A stretch of 64,000 nucleotides of DNA from Anderseniella sp. Alg231-50 (GCF_900149695.1 NZ_LT703003.1:1984001-2048000); one strand, 5' to 3'. Shown: positions 1 through 8,880, counted from the stretch's first letter. Numbers and translations: made by a program. The notes: generated by a model from the sequence alone, not told the origin.

Positions 1-988
1 GGTGATGCAGTTCATCACAGCTGTGAAGACCAGCGGTTGATGTTGCCGCGCCAATGCTGGCAGACAGGCGAATAACGTTCTGTCCGAAGTTGAAGGGTTG
101 CAGGAATGCCTGCTGCAGCGTCTTGTGCATGCGCTTGCCGGTTGTCTCGTCGGCGATGACGCCAAACGTATCGCCATTGATGTGCGCGCAAACAACGGAG
201 TTGCCGCAGGCAAGGCGCAGTCTCTCCGCCACCAGTCTCAGCAACATGTTGCCGACCGAGTTGCCCAGCCGTTCATTGACGCGGGTGAAGCGGTCCAGGT
301 TGAGCAGGTACAGATTGGTCGTCGTATGTTGCGCCACCTCCTGCGAATGAGCCGTTGCCAGCATCTCCAGAAATGCGGGCTGGTTGGGCATGCCGGTTAT
401 TGAATCGTTCTCGTTCGAACGGTTCGAGTTGCGCAGCGCTTCCTGGCGGGATGCGAGCCTGGCCATCAAACTCACAAACAGCAGAAAACTGATTGCGATT
501 GAAAATATGGCGCCAATCTTGATCGCTCCAACCACCAAAACATCATGGAAACCACTGGCGTCCACGTCAGTTACGATCGTGCCGATTTTCCTGCCACCGT
601 TGGTGATCGGCAAGGTAATCCTGGTGTGGAATGCCGGCCTTGCCGCATTGGGCGGCGATGCGGCGTCATCAACCAGAACCCTCAGAGTTCCGGCTTTATC
701 ATAAATGCGATATCCCAGGATCGGGCCGACAGACTGGACGTTGCCAAGGCTTCGAACCGGTTGAGCATTTCGTCGTGGCGTTGTCAGGAGTTGCGGAAGA
801 TACGGAGTGGTTTCAGCGATCTGGGTGGACCAGGCGTGGGCCAGTTCAACAGCTTTTTCATGAGAGAGGCGGTTGATTTCAATCCGCGCGAAGTTGATCC
901 CGACGACCAGCAGCAGGGCACCGACACAAAACAAAAACGCGTTTGTCAGAAAACGCGGTGTTTTTTGGAATCCCAGAACCTTCAGCAA
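1..988 (-). CDS. Membrane GGDEF-domain protein with degenerate signature, 3' end beyond window
   Basis: This gene reads leftward off the window edge; about 329 codons are visible. The N-terminus has a hydrophobic segment (FLFCVGALLLVVGINFA) followed by a putative periplasmic sensor stretch of about 130 residues. A second membrane segment comes next, then a GGDEF-type domain recognisable from NLDRFTRVNERLGNSVGN. The catalytic signature that should read GGDEF is NGDTF (in AHINGDTFGVI). Diguanylate cyclases need the two glycines and the acidic residue, so this domain is probably not an active cyclase and may bind GTP or c-di-GMP, or accompany an EAL domain beyond the edge. No ATG lies between the upstream in-frame stop and the first membrane segment, so TTG at 988 is my best start and is uncertain. 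Confidence 0.8.
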   Translation of the reverse strand, partial: MLKVLGFQKTPRFLTNAFLFCVGALLLVVGINFARIEINRLSHEKAVELAHAWSTQIAETTPYLPQLLTTPRRNAQPVRSLGNVQSVGPILGYRIYDKAGTLRVLVDDAASPPNAARPAFHTRITLPITNGGRKIGTIVTDVDASGFHDVLVVGAIKIGAIFSIAISFLLFVSLMARLASRQEALRNSNRSNENDSITGMPNQPAFLEMLATAHSQEVAQHTTTNLYLLNLDRFTRVNERLGNSVGNMLLRLVAERLRLACGNSVVCAHINGDTFGVIADETTGKRMHKTLQQAFLQPFNFGQNVIRLSASIGAATSTAGLHSCDELHH

Positions 989-1100
989 AGCTATTTCAGC
1001 TGGTGAGCCAACCGCCCCGATTGTTCATGCGTGCCGTTGAACAATAGCGGATCGGGGTTTCGAAAGAGTAACTTTCCGGGTCGCATTTTGCATCAAATCA

Positions 1101-1135
1101 GGATGATTTTTGGCTGAATCAACCAAAAATCATCC
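1101..1135. repeat. Perfect inverted repeat, 13-bp arms
   Basis: The arms are GGATGATTTTTGG (1101-1113) and its reverse complement (1123-1135), around a 9-base spacer. It lies in the 211-bp gap between the 3' end of rpoH and the start of the GGDEF gene, both on the minus strand. No T-run follows, so it is not a classic intrinsic terminator. The core ATGATTTTTG/CAAAAATCAT recurs in the palindrome at 10574-10604, so the two look like members of one dispersed intergenic repeat family. Confidence 0.7.
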
Positions 1136-1199
1136 CTTGATCGTGTACGGAGTGTCGGGGCAGCTGCACGGGGTCTGCCGAAACCGTTTCGCCCTGGGG

Positions 1200-2084
1200 T
1201 CAGGCCAGCATTTCGGCTGATGCCTTCCTGACGGCTTTTTCCACTTTTTCGTAGGCCTTCACCTCAATCTGGCGAATGCGTTCACGCGAAACTTCAAATT
1301 CCTGCGACAGGTCTTCCAGTGTCAATGGATCTTCCGACATGCGGCGGGCTTCAAAAATACGCCGTTCGCGTTCGTTCAACCCGTTCATGGCCTGATGCAG
1401 CAGCTTGGAGCGCATATCCTGTTCTTCGCTTTGCTCATAGGCCACATCCGGCGTTTCGGTATCGTCGACCAGCCAGTCCTGCCATTCGCCGCCGGATTCG
1501 CCGTCTTTCGACAGCGGAGCGTTGAGCGATGCATCACCACCCAGGCGACGGTTCATCGAAATCACATCCTGTTCCGGCACGCCAAGACGGGTTGCAATCT
1601 CGGTCACCTGATCCGGTTTGAGATCGCCGTCCTCAAGGGCCTGAATCTGGCCCTTTACCTTGCGCAGCTTGAAGAAAAGTTTCTTCTGGCTGGCAGTCGT
1701 GCCCATTTTCACCAGTGACCAGGAGCGCAGGACATATTCCTGGATGGATGCCTTGATCCACCACATGGCATAGGTGGCCAGGCGGAAACCTCTTTCAGGT
1801 TCAAAGCGCTTGACCGCCTGCATGAGCCCGACATTGCCTTCGGAAATGACTTCCGACACCGGCAGGCCGTAGCCGCGGTAACCCATGGCAATTTTCGCCA
1901 CCAGGCGCAAATGACTGGTTACCAGCTTGTGCGCTGCGTCACGATCTTCGTTATCGCGCCAGTTCTTGGCGAGCGTGTATTCCTCATCGGGTTGCAGCAT
2001 GGGGAATTTACGGATTTCCTGCAGATAACGCTGCAAGCCGCTTTCACCGGACAGTACCGGCAGATTGCTACCTGTTGTTGTCAT
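1200..2084 (-). CDS. rpoH: RNA polymerase heat-shock sigma factor RpoH (sigma-32)
   Basis: RpoH directs RNA polymerase to heat-shock promoters. The protein has the sigma-70 family layout: region 1.2/2.1 near residues 10-60 (LQRYLQEIRKFPMLQPDEEY), region 2.3-2.4 with RLATYAMWWIKASIQEYVL, and the RpoH-specific box SQKKLFFKLRKVKG just after it. The C-terminal region 4 helix-turn-helix includes TLEDLSQEFEVSRERIRQIE. I chose ATG 2084 (MTTTGSNLPV) over an in-frame GTG at 2102, because GAAAGG lies at good distance upstream of the ATG; this gives 294 residues, normal for the family. It is single-gene, with its promoter in the 150-bp gap next to rluD. Several rhizobia carry more than one rpoH; which paralogue this is cannot be told here. 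Confidence 0.97.
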   Translation of the reverse strand: MTTTGSNLPVLSGESGLQRYLQEIRKFPMLQPDEEYTLAKNWRDNEDRDAAHKLVTSHLRLVAKIAMGYRGYGLPVSEVISEGNVGLMQAVKRFEPERGFRLATYAMWWIKASIQEYVLRSWSLVKMGTTASQKKLFFKLRKVKGQIQALEDGDLKPDQVTEIATRLGVPEQDVISMNRRLGGDASLNAPLSKDGESGGEWQDWLVDDTETPDVAYEQSEEQDMRSKLLHQAMNGLNERERRIFEARRMSEDPLTLEDLSQEFEVSRERIRQIEVKAYEKVEKAVRKASAEMLA

Positions 2085-2233
2085 TGTTTTTGTACCTTTC
2101 ACCCCGGCAGGGGTAATTTCTGCCCTAAGTTAACCTCGATATAGGCAGTGAAGCGTCTGATTTAAAGGCTTCAGCGGCGTAATAGCATTACAGTTTGGTC
2201 ACGTTTGCATGACTTTAAACCTTTACGTCAAGG

Positions 2234-3220
2234 TCAAATTTTATCCAAAAGATCCTGCATGTCGTCTGGTAACGCAGACCGGAACAGCATTGGATCACCT
2301 GTTTCGGGGTGCTCGAAACCCAAAGTTTCGGCGTGCAGCGCCTGGCGAGACAGTGTTGCGAGGCTCTCACGTGCTGCATCATTGAGTTTGCTGGCGGACG
2401 CCGTGTGGCTGGACCCGTAAACCCTGTCTCCCAGCAAGGGGGTACCGATATGGGCCAGGTGGACCCGGATCTGGTGGGTTCTGCCGGTTTCCAGCCGGCA
2501 GCGCACGAGGGAGGCTGTTGTTTCTCCGGACGCCGGCAATGAACGTATGGTTTCGTAGTGGGTGATCGCCTGGCGTCCTCCGGACTTTGCCACCGCCATC
2601 TTGATCCGGTTGGCGGTGCTGCGGGCGATGAGCGTGTCGATGGTGCCGCGGCGCGGCTGGGGCTCGCGCCACACTATAGCGAGATATTGTCTGGACAGCC
2701 GGCCGTCGCGCCCGTGCGCGGCAAACTGTTCCGACAATGAACGGTGTGCCTTGTCGGTCTTGGCAACCACCAGCAGGCCTGAGGTTTCCTTGTCGAGGCG
2801 GTGAACGATGCCGGGCCGCTTGACACCGCCTATACCCGACAGGCTGCTGCCGCAATGTGCGATCAGTGCATTGACGAGTGTACCGGTCCAGTTGCCCGGA
2901 CCCGGATGCACAACCAGACCGGCAGGCTTGTCGACAACAACTACCTGATCGTCTTCATGCACGATTGTCAGCGGGATGTTTTCTGCACGAGGTTCGGGGT
3001 CCTCCGCTTCGGGAAGAATGACGGAAACAACAGATCCGGGTTTGACCTTGAATGAGGCGTCGACTATGGATGTGCCGTCCACGTTCACATGGCCTTGCGA
3101 AATAAGCATCTGGAAGCGGGCGCGGGAATGGTCGTCACTGGCCTGACCAAGTAGTTTATCCAGCCGTTCGGTGGCTGGTCCATCGTGGGTCAATTCGAAT
3201 ATTTCTTCCGGATCAGGCAT
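2234..3220 (-). CDS. rluD: Large-subunit rRNA pseudouridine synthase, RluD type
   Basis: RluD converts specific uridines of 23S rRNA helix 69 to pseudouridine. An N-terminal S4 RNA-binding domain (about residues 20-80, RLDKLLGQASDDHSRARFQ) is followed by the catalytic RluA-family domain. The active-site aspartate is in GIVHRLDKETSGLLVVAKT, and the family motif GRTHQIRVHLAHIG is present near the C-terminus. The frame extends upstream to 3310, but MPDPEEIFELTH at 3220 is the natural start because residues before it are low-complexity and unlike the family. Its start codon overlaps by two bases the ATG of the divergent DUF6476 gene (CATG, 3218-3221). Members of the RluA/C/D group are similar, so the exact target site is inferred. 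Confidence 0.93.
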   Translation of the reverse strand: MPDPEEIFELTHDGPATERLDKLLGQASDDHSRARFQMLISQGHVNVDGTSIVDASFKVKPGSVVSVILPEAEDPEPRAENIPLTIVHEDDQVVVVDKPAGLVVHPGPGNWTGTLVNALIAHCGSSLSGIGGVKRPGIVHRLDKETSGLLVVAKTDKAHRSLSEQFAAHGRDGRLSRQYLAIVWREPQPRRGTIDTLIARSTANRIKMAVAKSGGRQAITHYETIRSLPASGETTASLVRCRLETGRTHQIRVHLAHIGTPLLGDRVYGSSHTASASKLNDAARESLATLSRQALHAETLGFEHPETGDPMLFRSALPDDMQDLLDKI

Positions 3221-3587
3221 GGTCAATAACCAGGTTTCAAAAAATTCAACAAAGCCAGATGATGATGATGACCTGCCGGTAGGAGACTCACCGGGGTTTA
3301 TCTTTCTCAAGATTGCCGTCTACACGATGGGTCTGATGATTGTAGCGGGTTTTGCGTTTCTTATCTACACGCTGGTCAATCGGGCCAGTACATTGCCGCC
3401 TCCGATGGTGAGTGCGGAAGAAGCGATAGAACTCGCGGTGGGGCCAGGAGAAACAGTGCAGTCAGTGTCGCTGAACAGAGGCTCTCTGGCCATTCATGTG
3501 CGCCGCCCTGACGGCAGCGAAGCCATTATTGTCTACAGCCTTGCCAGGCAGGGCATCGTGCAGCGCCTCAACATCAAGCCGCAGTAA
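3219..3587 (+). CDS. DUF6476 family single-pass membrane protein
   Basis: This is a small protein of 122 residues with an acidic, disordered N-terminus (KPDDDDDLPVGDSPG). One transmembrane segment follows (about 33-58, FLKIAVYTMGLMIVAGFAFLIY), then a periplasmic domain ending SEAIIVYSLARQGIVQRLNI. That pattern matches the DUF6476 family, found next to rluD in many alphaproteobacteria; its function is unknown. The frame is open from a GTG at 3171, but the ATG at 3219 fits the family better. That ATG shares two bases with the rluD start on the other strand, so the leader of each gene lies within the coding sequence of its neighbour, or the mRNAs are leaderless. Confidence 0.82.
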   Translation: MVNNQVSKNSTKPDDDDDLPVGDSPGFIFLKIAVYTMGLMIVAGFAFLIYTLVNRASTLPPPMVSAEEAIELAVGPGETVQSVSLNRGSLAIHVRRPDGSEAIIVYSLARQGIVQRLNIKPQ

Positions 3588-3604
3588 CGCCAAAAGCGGC
3601 TGCG

Positions 3605-5005
3605 TCATGAATTTCCGGGCACATCGCTGTGCAGCGCCCTGATGCGCTGGGCCAGCGAGATGATATTGTTGTTTCCCGCATTCGCGCCTGCTGCCAGGGT
3701 CTTGCCGACAGGCTGACTGTTGTCCTGGGCCACCGCCGTGACCTCCATGGACGAACCCGGCAACTTGACTTCAGCCATTGCGACAGGTTCGGCAATCTCG
3801 GTTTCAGCTCCAGATTTAGCCTTGCTGGCTTTCGCAGACGCAGACTGTTGCTGTTGTTCAGCCGATTTTTCCTGCGGGCCGTCAGCATCTGATTTCGCAT
3901 CGTCAGCCGGTTTCTTTGCGGCCTTGTCCTTGGCGGTGTCTGCGGGATCGGACTTCGGATTCGCCTTGCGGGCTTTAGTGGATTTCTTGGTTGCCTCTGC
4001 CTTTTCATCCTCTGCCTTTTTATCCTCCGGTTTTTCGGAAGTGGCAGGGTTTTCGGCGGCGTCAGCATCCATATCGGTGTTGTTCTTGTTCCACATTTCG
4101 TCCAGGCGGGACAACTCTTCGGTCAGGGTTTCAGTTTCACGCTCGGTCTCGATGATTTTCTGCTCAAGCTGCTCGCTCGCGTTTACCTGACCGGACTTGA
4201 GCAGCATGTCCTGATTAGGAGTGGCCGACTTTTCATTCGTCTGCTTGGATTTTGTCTTGCCGGCGGCAGCGACCCTGGCATCGGCTTCGCGTGACCGGTT
4301 TATCTGCTCGCGCAAGATTGCCAGTTCATCCTGCTGCACTGACAAATCCTGGCGTTGTTCGTCAATTTGACGGGTGAGGGAGTTCATTTCCTCAATACGC
4401 TGGCGCAGTCTTTCCTGGGCATTCTCGAACTTTGACGACGCCATTCCCGTCAGGTCGGCCGAGGCCGGAGGGTTGTCGCTCTTGAGCGTCTCAATGATGA
4501 ACCACTGATCCGAGACCTTGGCTTCGGCAACTTTCAGCTTGCTTTGCAATTCGATGGATATTTCTTCCTTGGCCTGCAGAAGATCCTTCGCCTGCTGGAG
4601 CAATTCAGTCCGGTCCGTCAATTCACGCTCGAGTGCAGTTATCTGCAAGCGGAGATTGTCGGCGTCCTCGTCACGCTTGGTCAGTTCATCATCGCGGCGG
4701 CTGATTTCATCAGCCAGGTGTTCGATGCGGTTTCTGTTCCGGGACGCTTCAGCCATCTGCTCGGCCATGCGGGTTTTCAAATCATCGAGCCGCAGCTGCA
4801 GGCGTCGGCCCTGCATGGCGTATTCCGCCTTCAACCGGTCCCTGTCTGCCCTGAGCTCGGCAATGGCCGACGGCGCGCGACGTTCAACCCGGCGTTTCCC
4901 GAGACTGACTGCGTAAGTCCAAAGCCCGCGTACAACCAGCAATCCAACCAGAAGCGCACCGACAAACCCCAGTGCAACCAGCATGATAGTCTCAATTTGA
5001 GACAT
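3605..5005 (-). CDS. Membrane-anchored coiled-coil protein, function unknown
   Basis: The 466-residue protein has one N-terminal transmembrane segment (MLVALGFVGALLVGLLVVRGLW, about residues 8-29) followed by a basic stretch. A long heptad-rich coiled coil spans about residues 45-320 with many E/R/Q residues (RDRLKAEYAMQGRRLQLRL, LTRQIDEQRQDLSVQQDEL). A low-complexity Ala/Lys/Ser/Asp-rich region follows, and the short conserved-looking end is ISLAQRIRALHSDVPG. I start at MSQIETIMLV; the frame is open for 21 more codons. It converges with the DUF6476 gene, the stops being 18 bp apart. The shape suggests a cytoplasmic scaffold attached to the inner membrane. I do not recognise a named family. 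Confidence 0.8.
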   Translation of the reverse strand: MSQIETIMLVALGFVGALLVGLLVVRGLWTYAVSLGKRRVERRAPSAIAELRADRDRLKAEYAMQGRRLQLRLDDLKTRMAEQMAEASRNRNRIEHLADEISRRDDELTKRDEDADNLRLQITALERELTDRTELLQQAKDLLQAKEEISIELQSKLKVAEAKVSDQWFIIETLKSDNPPASADLTGMASSKFENAQERLRQRIEEMNSLTRQIDEQRQDLSVQQDELAILREQINRSREADARVAAAGKTKSKQTNEKSATPNQDMLLKSGQVNASEQLEQKIIETERETETLTEELSRLDEMWNKNNTDMDADAAENPATSEKPEDKKAEDEKAEATKKSTKARKANPKSDPADTAKDKAAKKPADDAKSDADGPQEKSAEQQQQSASAKASKAKSGAETEIAEPVAMAEVKLPGSSMEVTAVAQDNSQPVGKTLAAGANAGNNNIISLAQRIRALHSDVPGNS

Positions 5006-5347
5006 GAGTCCTCCAGAGGGCAATGACCACACAATTGTCGGATGGGACCCAAACATGCGGTGCGCCACAAACGACTAACAAATGGTAGTTCCGGCAACCT
5101 ACCTGTCGAATTAGATTGCCAGAGCGTCAATCGTAGTACACTGCACGATTGGTGTGAAGGTTAATTGTGCGATAGCCCGTGTTTATCGTGTTGAAAAGCA
5201 AAACTCCCACTTAGCAAGCATGTAACTCACAACCGGATTCCATGCCTTTTCCCAAAGGCCGGCTTGGGCGGGGACGTGTGCGAAGGCAAGTATACTTCCG
5301 CCTGTCCCCATCCCGGCGTTATCTGCACCATACAACTATGGCGAGCG
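5006..5347. other. Intergenic region with imperfect hairpin downstream of eipA
   Basis: No convincing gene lies in these 342 bp. The left part should hold the promoter of the coiled-coil gene. GGGGAC (5270-5275) and GTCCCC (5304-5309) form the base of an imperfect hairpin just past the eipA stop, read from the minus strand. It lacks a clear U-tract, so a terminator role is only possible. Confidence 0.4.
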
Positions 5348-5983
5348 TCAAAACGGGTTCAGTGTGGGGTATTCGGTGTATTTTAGGTATCCCACATTGG
5401 CACCGAGGCGAGCGCCGACGCCGGTGCGGATCGGCGCCAGTTTGAGTTCTTCGTTCGACTGAAAGTTCACACCCAGCCCACCGACCATGTAAGCGGACCC
5501 TTCAATGCCAATGAAACGGTCATAAATCTGGGTTTCGCGGTTGATGTTGTACACCAGAACCAGGACCCGGGAGCCGTTGCCGCCAAGATCAAACCCGACA
5601 GACGGGCCCTGCCAGTAAACCTTCTTGCGGGTGCCGTCCTTCATGAACAGGATGCCTTCCCCGTAGCGCAGCCCGCCAAAGAATGCGCCGGAGGCCTCTT
5701 CACCGATGATATAGCCGGACGGACGGCCTGCCTGTGAAAACACGGTCTCGACAGCCTTGGCAACGCCCTTGGTGGTGGTGCCGAACCAGCGATGGCCGCC
5801 CTGGACAATTTCTTCCGGGCTGTATGTGTTTGCCTCGGACTGCTCATATCCCGAGCGCGAGTATGACGTGCCGTCGTCGGCATCTGCGCCGCGCGCCTGG
5901 GCACGGTTTTCCAGGCCTGACAATGTTGAAAATGCTGTGATGGAAAGGCTCGCAAACGCAGCGAGCGCGAGGATACGTTTCAT
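5348..5983 (-). CDS. eipA: Envelope integrity protein EipA (DUF1134)
   Basis: This is a secreted periplasmic protein of 211 residues with a signal peptide (MKRILALAAFASLSITAFS, cleavage probably after AQA). The mature part is a DUF1134 domain, clear from YSPEEIVQGGHRWFG, PSGYIIGEEASGAFFGGLRY, KVYWQGPSVGFDLGGNGSRV and the family ending GARLGANVGYLKYTEYPTLN. EipA in Brucella and its Caulobacter homologue support cell-envelope integrity and cell division. The gene is unlinked to other envelope genes here and has its own promoter region upstream. Confidence 0.93.
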   Translation of the reverse strand: MKRILALAAFASLSITAFSTLSGLENRAQARGADADDGTSYSRSGYEQSEANTYSPEEIVQGGHRWFGTTTKGVAKAVETVFSQAGRPSGYIIGEEASGAFFGGLRYGEGILFMKDGTRKKVYWQGPSVGFDLGGNGSRVLVLVYNINRETQIYDRFIGIEGSAYMVGGLGVNFQSNEELKLAPIRTGVGARLGANVGYLKYTEYPTLNPF

Positions 5984-6141
5984 ATGTTTTACTCACCTGA
6001 TACTGACAAACTCAAACAACTGCCCAGCCATCAAGGGCAGTAAACTCAGATCAGTATGCGTGATGAGGCGTTAATGGACCGTATACGATTAACAAAATAT
6101 TGCTGAAACAGAAGATTAAGAATGCGTTCAGCATGCAAGGT

Positions 6142-6951
6142 TCAGCAGCCTTGCGCCGACACCGACGCAATGAAAGCGGGATTGTCGAAACCGCGGCCTG
6201 CCTTGCCATACCGAAGCGGTTCTCCGGCTGCCTCGAATACCTCGCCACCTGCGGCAGCCAGCACCGCATGACCGGCCGCGGTGTCCCACTCCATGGTGCG
6301 GCCAAAGCGCGGATACAGGTGGGCCTTGCCGCTGGCCAGCAGGCAGAATTTCAGGGACGAACCGGCAGGCACAATTTCCGCAACATCGCGTTGTGCCAGC
6401 CAGGCATCGGTTGTTTCATCACGATGTGAGCGGCTGGCAACCACCTTGATACCTGATGCCGGCAATGCCGGGCATTCGATACGCTGCAGCGCCGGGGCCG
6501 CCGGAAAACTCTCGTCAGCTTCCAAGGAAGTTTCAAAGGCGCCTGAAACCAACTCACCTGCGTACAGGGTCGACAGGGCTGGTGCATACACCACGCCGGC
6601 AATCGGGGCGGCATCGCGTACAAGTGCGATGTTGACGGTAAACTCGCCATTGCGGCTGATGAACTCGCGCGTGCCGTCAAGCGGGTCCACCAGGTAAAAT
6701 TCCTGCGTGACCTGAGGCGTTGCACCGGCAGATACGGCTTCTTCCGCGATTATGTTGGAGGTCGGGTCCAGCCCGTTCAGGCCTTCCAGAATGATGGCCT
6801 CTGCTGCGATGTCCGCCTCGGTTACAGGCGAGGCATCCGCCTTGCTGGCGACCTCGAAATCGTCATTGTAGATTTCCATGATGCGCGCGCCCGCCGCATG
6901 CGCGATTTTCATCAGCGACAGCAGGTGCTGTGATGGTTCGGGGATGGTCAT
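6142..6951 (-). CDS. cysQ: 3'(2'),5'-bisphosphate nucleotidase CysQ
   Basis: CysQ hydrolyses 3'-phosphoadenosine 5'-phosphate to AMP and so recycles the product of sulfate assimilation. It belongs to the inositol-monophosphatase superfamily of Mg-dependent, lithium-sensitive phosphatases. Metal-binding motifs are EEAVSAG (about residues 68-74), DPLDGTREF and, near the C-terminus, EWDTAAGHAVLAAAGG. The start at MTIPEPSQHL gives 269 residues, normal for CysQ; the frame runs 45 codons further upstream through sequence with no family similarity. It is divergent from chpT with about 195 bp between them. Confidence 0.92.
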   Translation of the reverse strand: MTIPEPSQHLLSLMKIAHAAGARIMEIYNDDFEVASKADASPVTEADIAAEAIILEGLNGLDPTSNIIAEEAVSAGATPQVTQEFYLVDPLDGTREFISRNGEFTVNIALVRDAAPIAGVVYAPALSTLYAGELVSGAFETSLEADESFPAAPALQRIECPALPASGIKVVASRSHRDETTDAWLAQRDVAEIVPAGSSLKFCLLASGKAHLYPRFGRTMEWDTAAGHAVLAAAGGEVFEAAGEPLRYGKAGRGFDNPAFIASVSAQGC

Positions 6952-7146
6952 GAAGTTGATTCGGCTCACATTTTCACAATTTTGACTTTGCCGTAAACAA
7001 GGCGCTGGATGTTCTGTAGTTGAATTGTTGAGTCGGAACAAGGTGTTGTTGCAATCCGGTATTGCCGGGTTGGCAGGGCTTGGCACACCCCGCTAGACTC
7101 ACGCCGGGAAATCAACAGAAGACAACCGTAAGAGGGACCCTGTTTC

Positions 7147-7785
7147 ATGAAATTCAACGCTGTGTTGAGTGATCTCGACCTTGCAGCACTGCTATGCTCG
7201 AAAGTCTGCCACGATGTCATTTCACCGGTTGGCGCCATTGCCAACGGGCTCGAAGTACTGGAGGACGAACAGGACGCTGAAATGCGTGACATTGCCTTTG
7301 ATCTGGTGCGCCGGTCATCGCGGCAGGCATCGGCAAAGCTTCAGTTTTGCCGCATCGCCTTTGGAGCCGCCGGCTCTGCGGGATCCAGCATCGATACAGG
7401 TGACGCGGAAGACGTGGCCAAGAAGTTCATCGGTGAAGACAAGATCACGCTTGAATGGGAAGTTCCGCGCGAAATTCGCCCGAAGAACCAGGTCAAGCTG
7501 ATCCTGAACCTGGTCATGCTGGCGATTTCATCCATTCCCCGCGGCGGAAAGATCACCATGGGTGTGGCTGATGGCGGCGGGTTGACCGCGCGGGCCGAAG
7601 GCAAGAACGCCAAGGTGCCCGAAAAGACCCTGGTCATGCTGGAAGGCGATGCGCAGCAAGATGCCATGGATGCCCGTCTTGCCCAGGTTTACTACACTCT
7701 GAGACTGGCAAATGAGTGCGAGCTTGATCTCACGGCCGCCAATACCGGTGAGGATGCGGTTGAATACTCAGCACTGCCTGCTTGA
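7147..7785 (+). CDS. chpT: Histidine phosphotransferase ChpT
   Basis: ChpT relays phosphate from the CckA hybrid kinase to CtrA and CpdR in the alphaproteobacterial cell-cycle pathway. The phosphorylated histidine is His22 in SKVCHDVISPVGAIANGLEVL (split here for reading: SKVCHD, then VISPVGAIANGLEVL), the dimerisation helix typical of the family. The C-terminal part is a degenerate kinase ATPase fold (QVKLILNLVMLAISSIPRGG). At 212 residues it has the usual length. The GNAT gene starts four bases after its stop, so the two are probably co-transcribed. ctrA, its final target, is less than 2 kb away on the other strand. Confidence 0.93.
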   Translation: MKFNAVLSDLDLAALLCSKVCHDVISPVGAIANGLEVLEDEQDAEMRDIAFDLVRRSSRQASAKLQFCRIAFGAAGSAGSSIDTGDAEDVAKKFIGEDKITLEWEVPREIRPKNQVKLILNLVMLAISSIPRGGKITMGVADGGGLTARAEGKNAKVPEKTLVMLEGDAQQDAMDARLAQVYYTLRLANECELDLTAANTGEDAVEYSALPA

Positions 7786-7788
7786 GCA

Positions 7789-8295
7789 ATGGACCCTGAG
7801 CTTCAGATCGTTGAAGGATACAGGCCGGGAGCCGTGGCGGCGATTACCGCTCACCACATCAACTATTACGCCCAGGAATGGGGGTTCGGGCTGGCGTTTG
7901 AAACCAAGGTGGCAATTGAGTGTGCGGCGTTCCTTCAACGCTATGATGAGCGGCTCGACCGGGTCTGGCTGGTGGTCCGGGATGGCGCAATTGAAGGATC
8001 TTTGATACTGGACCATGACAAGTCCGGCGAAATGCATGATGGCCTGCACCTCAGATGGTTCATCATGTCAGACAGGCTGCGCGGGACCGGTTCCGGGCGG
8101 GCGCTCATGAAACGGGCTGTCGAATTTGCAGACGAGGCTGCAGGCGGCAGGGTGTGGCTCACAACATTTCGCGGCCTGGGCGCGGCCCGGCGGTTGTATG
8201 AAGATTTCGGATTCCATCTGGCAAGCGAAGTCGAAGGCGAGACCTGGGGACGGACTGTGCACGAGCAATTGTGGCTCAGGCATCCTCATCCCTGA
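7789..8295 (+). CDS. GNAT family N-acetyltransferase
   Basis: This is an acetyl-CoA-dependent acyltransferase of 168 residues. The acetyl-CoA-binding motif A is visible as FIMSDRLRGTGSGRALMKRAV (the R-x-x-G-x-G/A pattern RLRGTGSG, about residues 96-103), followed by the motif B-like region GAARRLYEDFGF typical of GNATs. The substrate is unknown. It starts 4 bp after chpT and is likely co-transcribed with it. Its last 20 bp overlap the 3' end of the convergent ATC-hydrolase-family gene. Confidence 0.85.
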   Translation: MDPELQIVEGYRPGAVAAITAHHINYYAQEWGFGLAFETKVAIECAAFLQRYDERLDRVWLVVRDGAIEGSLILDHDKSGEMHDGLHLRWFIMSDRLRGTGSGRALMKRAVEFADEAAGGRVWLTTFRGLGAARRLYEDFGFHLASEVEGETWGRTVHEQLWLRHPHP

Positions 8296-8755
8296 TCGAA
8301 TAACGAAAGTCGCAATGGGATGCGCCCTGCATGATGGTCTGGGTTCTGATCAGCGAAATACGGGCATCATAACCTTTGCAGAACGTGCCGTCGCGTCCGC
8401 ACGACAGCAGGTGGCCAATGTCGGCTAATCCCATTTCCTTATACATTTCAGCATATTGGCAACGCGTTACATTGTAATTCACGTTGCTTTCGGTTTCTTC
8501 CAGCATATCAACCTCAAGGGCGCCATTGGCTTTCCACTGGGGCAGCAGGGCATGGAAACTTTCCAGAGAGGTGTCGCCACCTTCGGTTTTTGCGTAAGCG
8601 GCACCTTGCTCGATGGCATTTTTGGTGATGGCTGCTGAAATGATCTTGCGGGCCTTTTCGTCACCGATTTCAGCCTTCATCTCTTCGTAGATCGGCTTGA
8701 TGATATTGGCTTCTATGCGGCGTTGCTCAAGAATCGGCAGGTCGGTTTTGCTCAT
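8276..8755 (-). CDS. L-2-amino-thiazoline-4-carboxylic acid hydrolase family protein
   Basis: The 159-residue protein matches the ATC-hydrolase family, defined on the enzyme that opens the ring of 2-amino-thiazoline-4-carboxylate on the way to L-cysteine. Visible features are the N-terminal helical part (EQRRIEANIIKPIYEEM) and the C-terminal conserved block with TRCQYAEMYKEMGLADIGHLLSC and CKGYDARISLIRTQTIMQGA (each quoted in part), rich in Cys and His-adjacent residues as in the family. ATG at 8755 (MSKTDLP) is preferred to the frame opening at 8770. Most members are uncharacterised, so the substrate is not assured. It overlaps the GNAT gene tail-to-tail. Confidence 0.8.
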   Translation of the reverse strand: MSKTDLPILEQRRIEANIIKPIYEEMKAEIGDEKARKIISAAITKNAIEQGAAYAKTEGGDTSLESFHALLPQWKANGALEVDMLEETESNVNYNVTRCQYAEMYKEMGLADIGHLLSCGRDGTFCKGYDARISLIRTQTIMQGASHCDFRYSIRDEDA

Positions 8756-8880
8756 TGATGAAAACCTCATGGGGTTCTGATTGCTTGTTGTACCAGTGCC
8801 ATGGGGGCGGGCGGGTTACAAGCCTGGTTTTTGCGGACCAGCCGGTGCACGCGCCAGATGGATATTGTGCCCCAACAACC

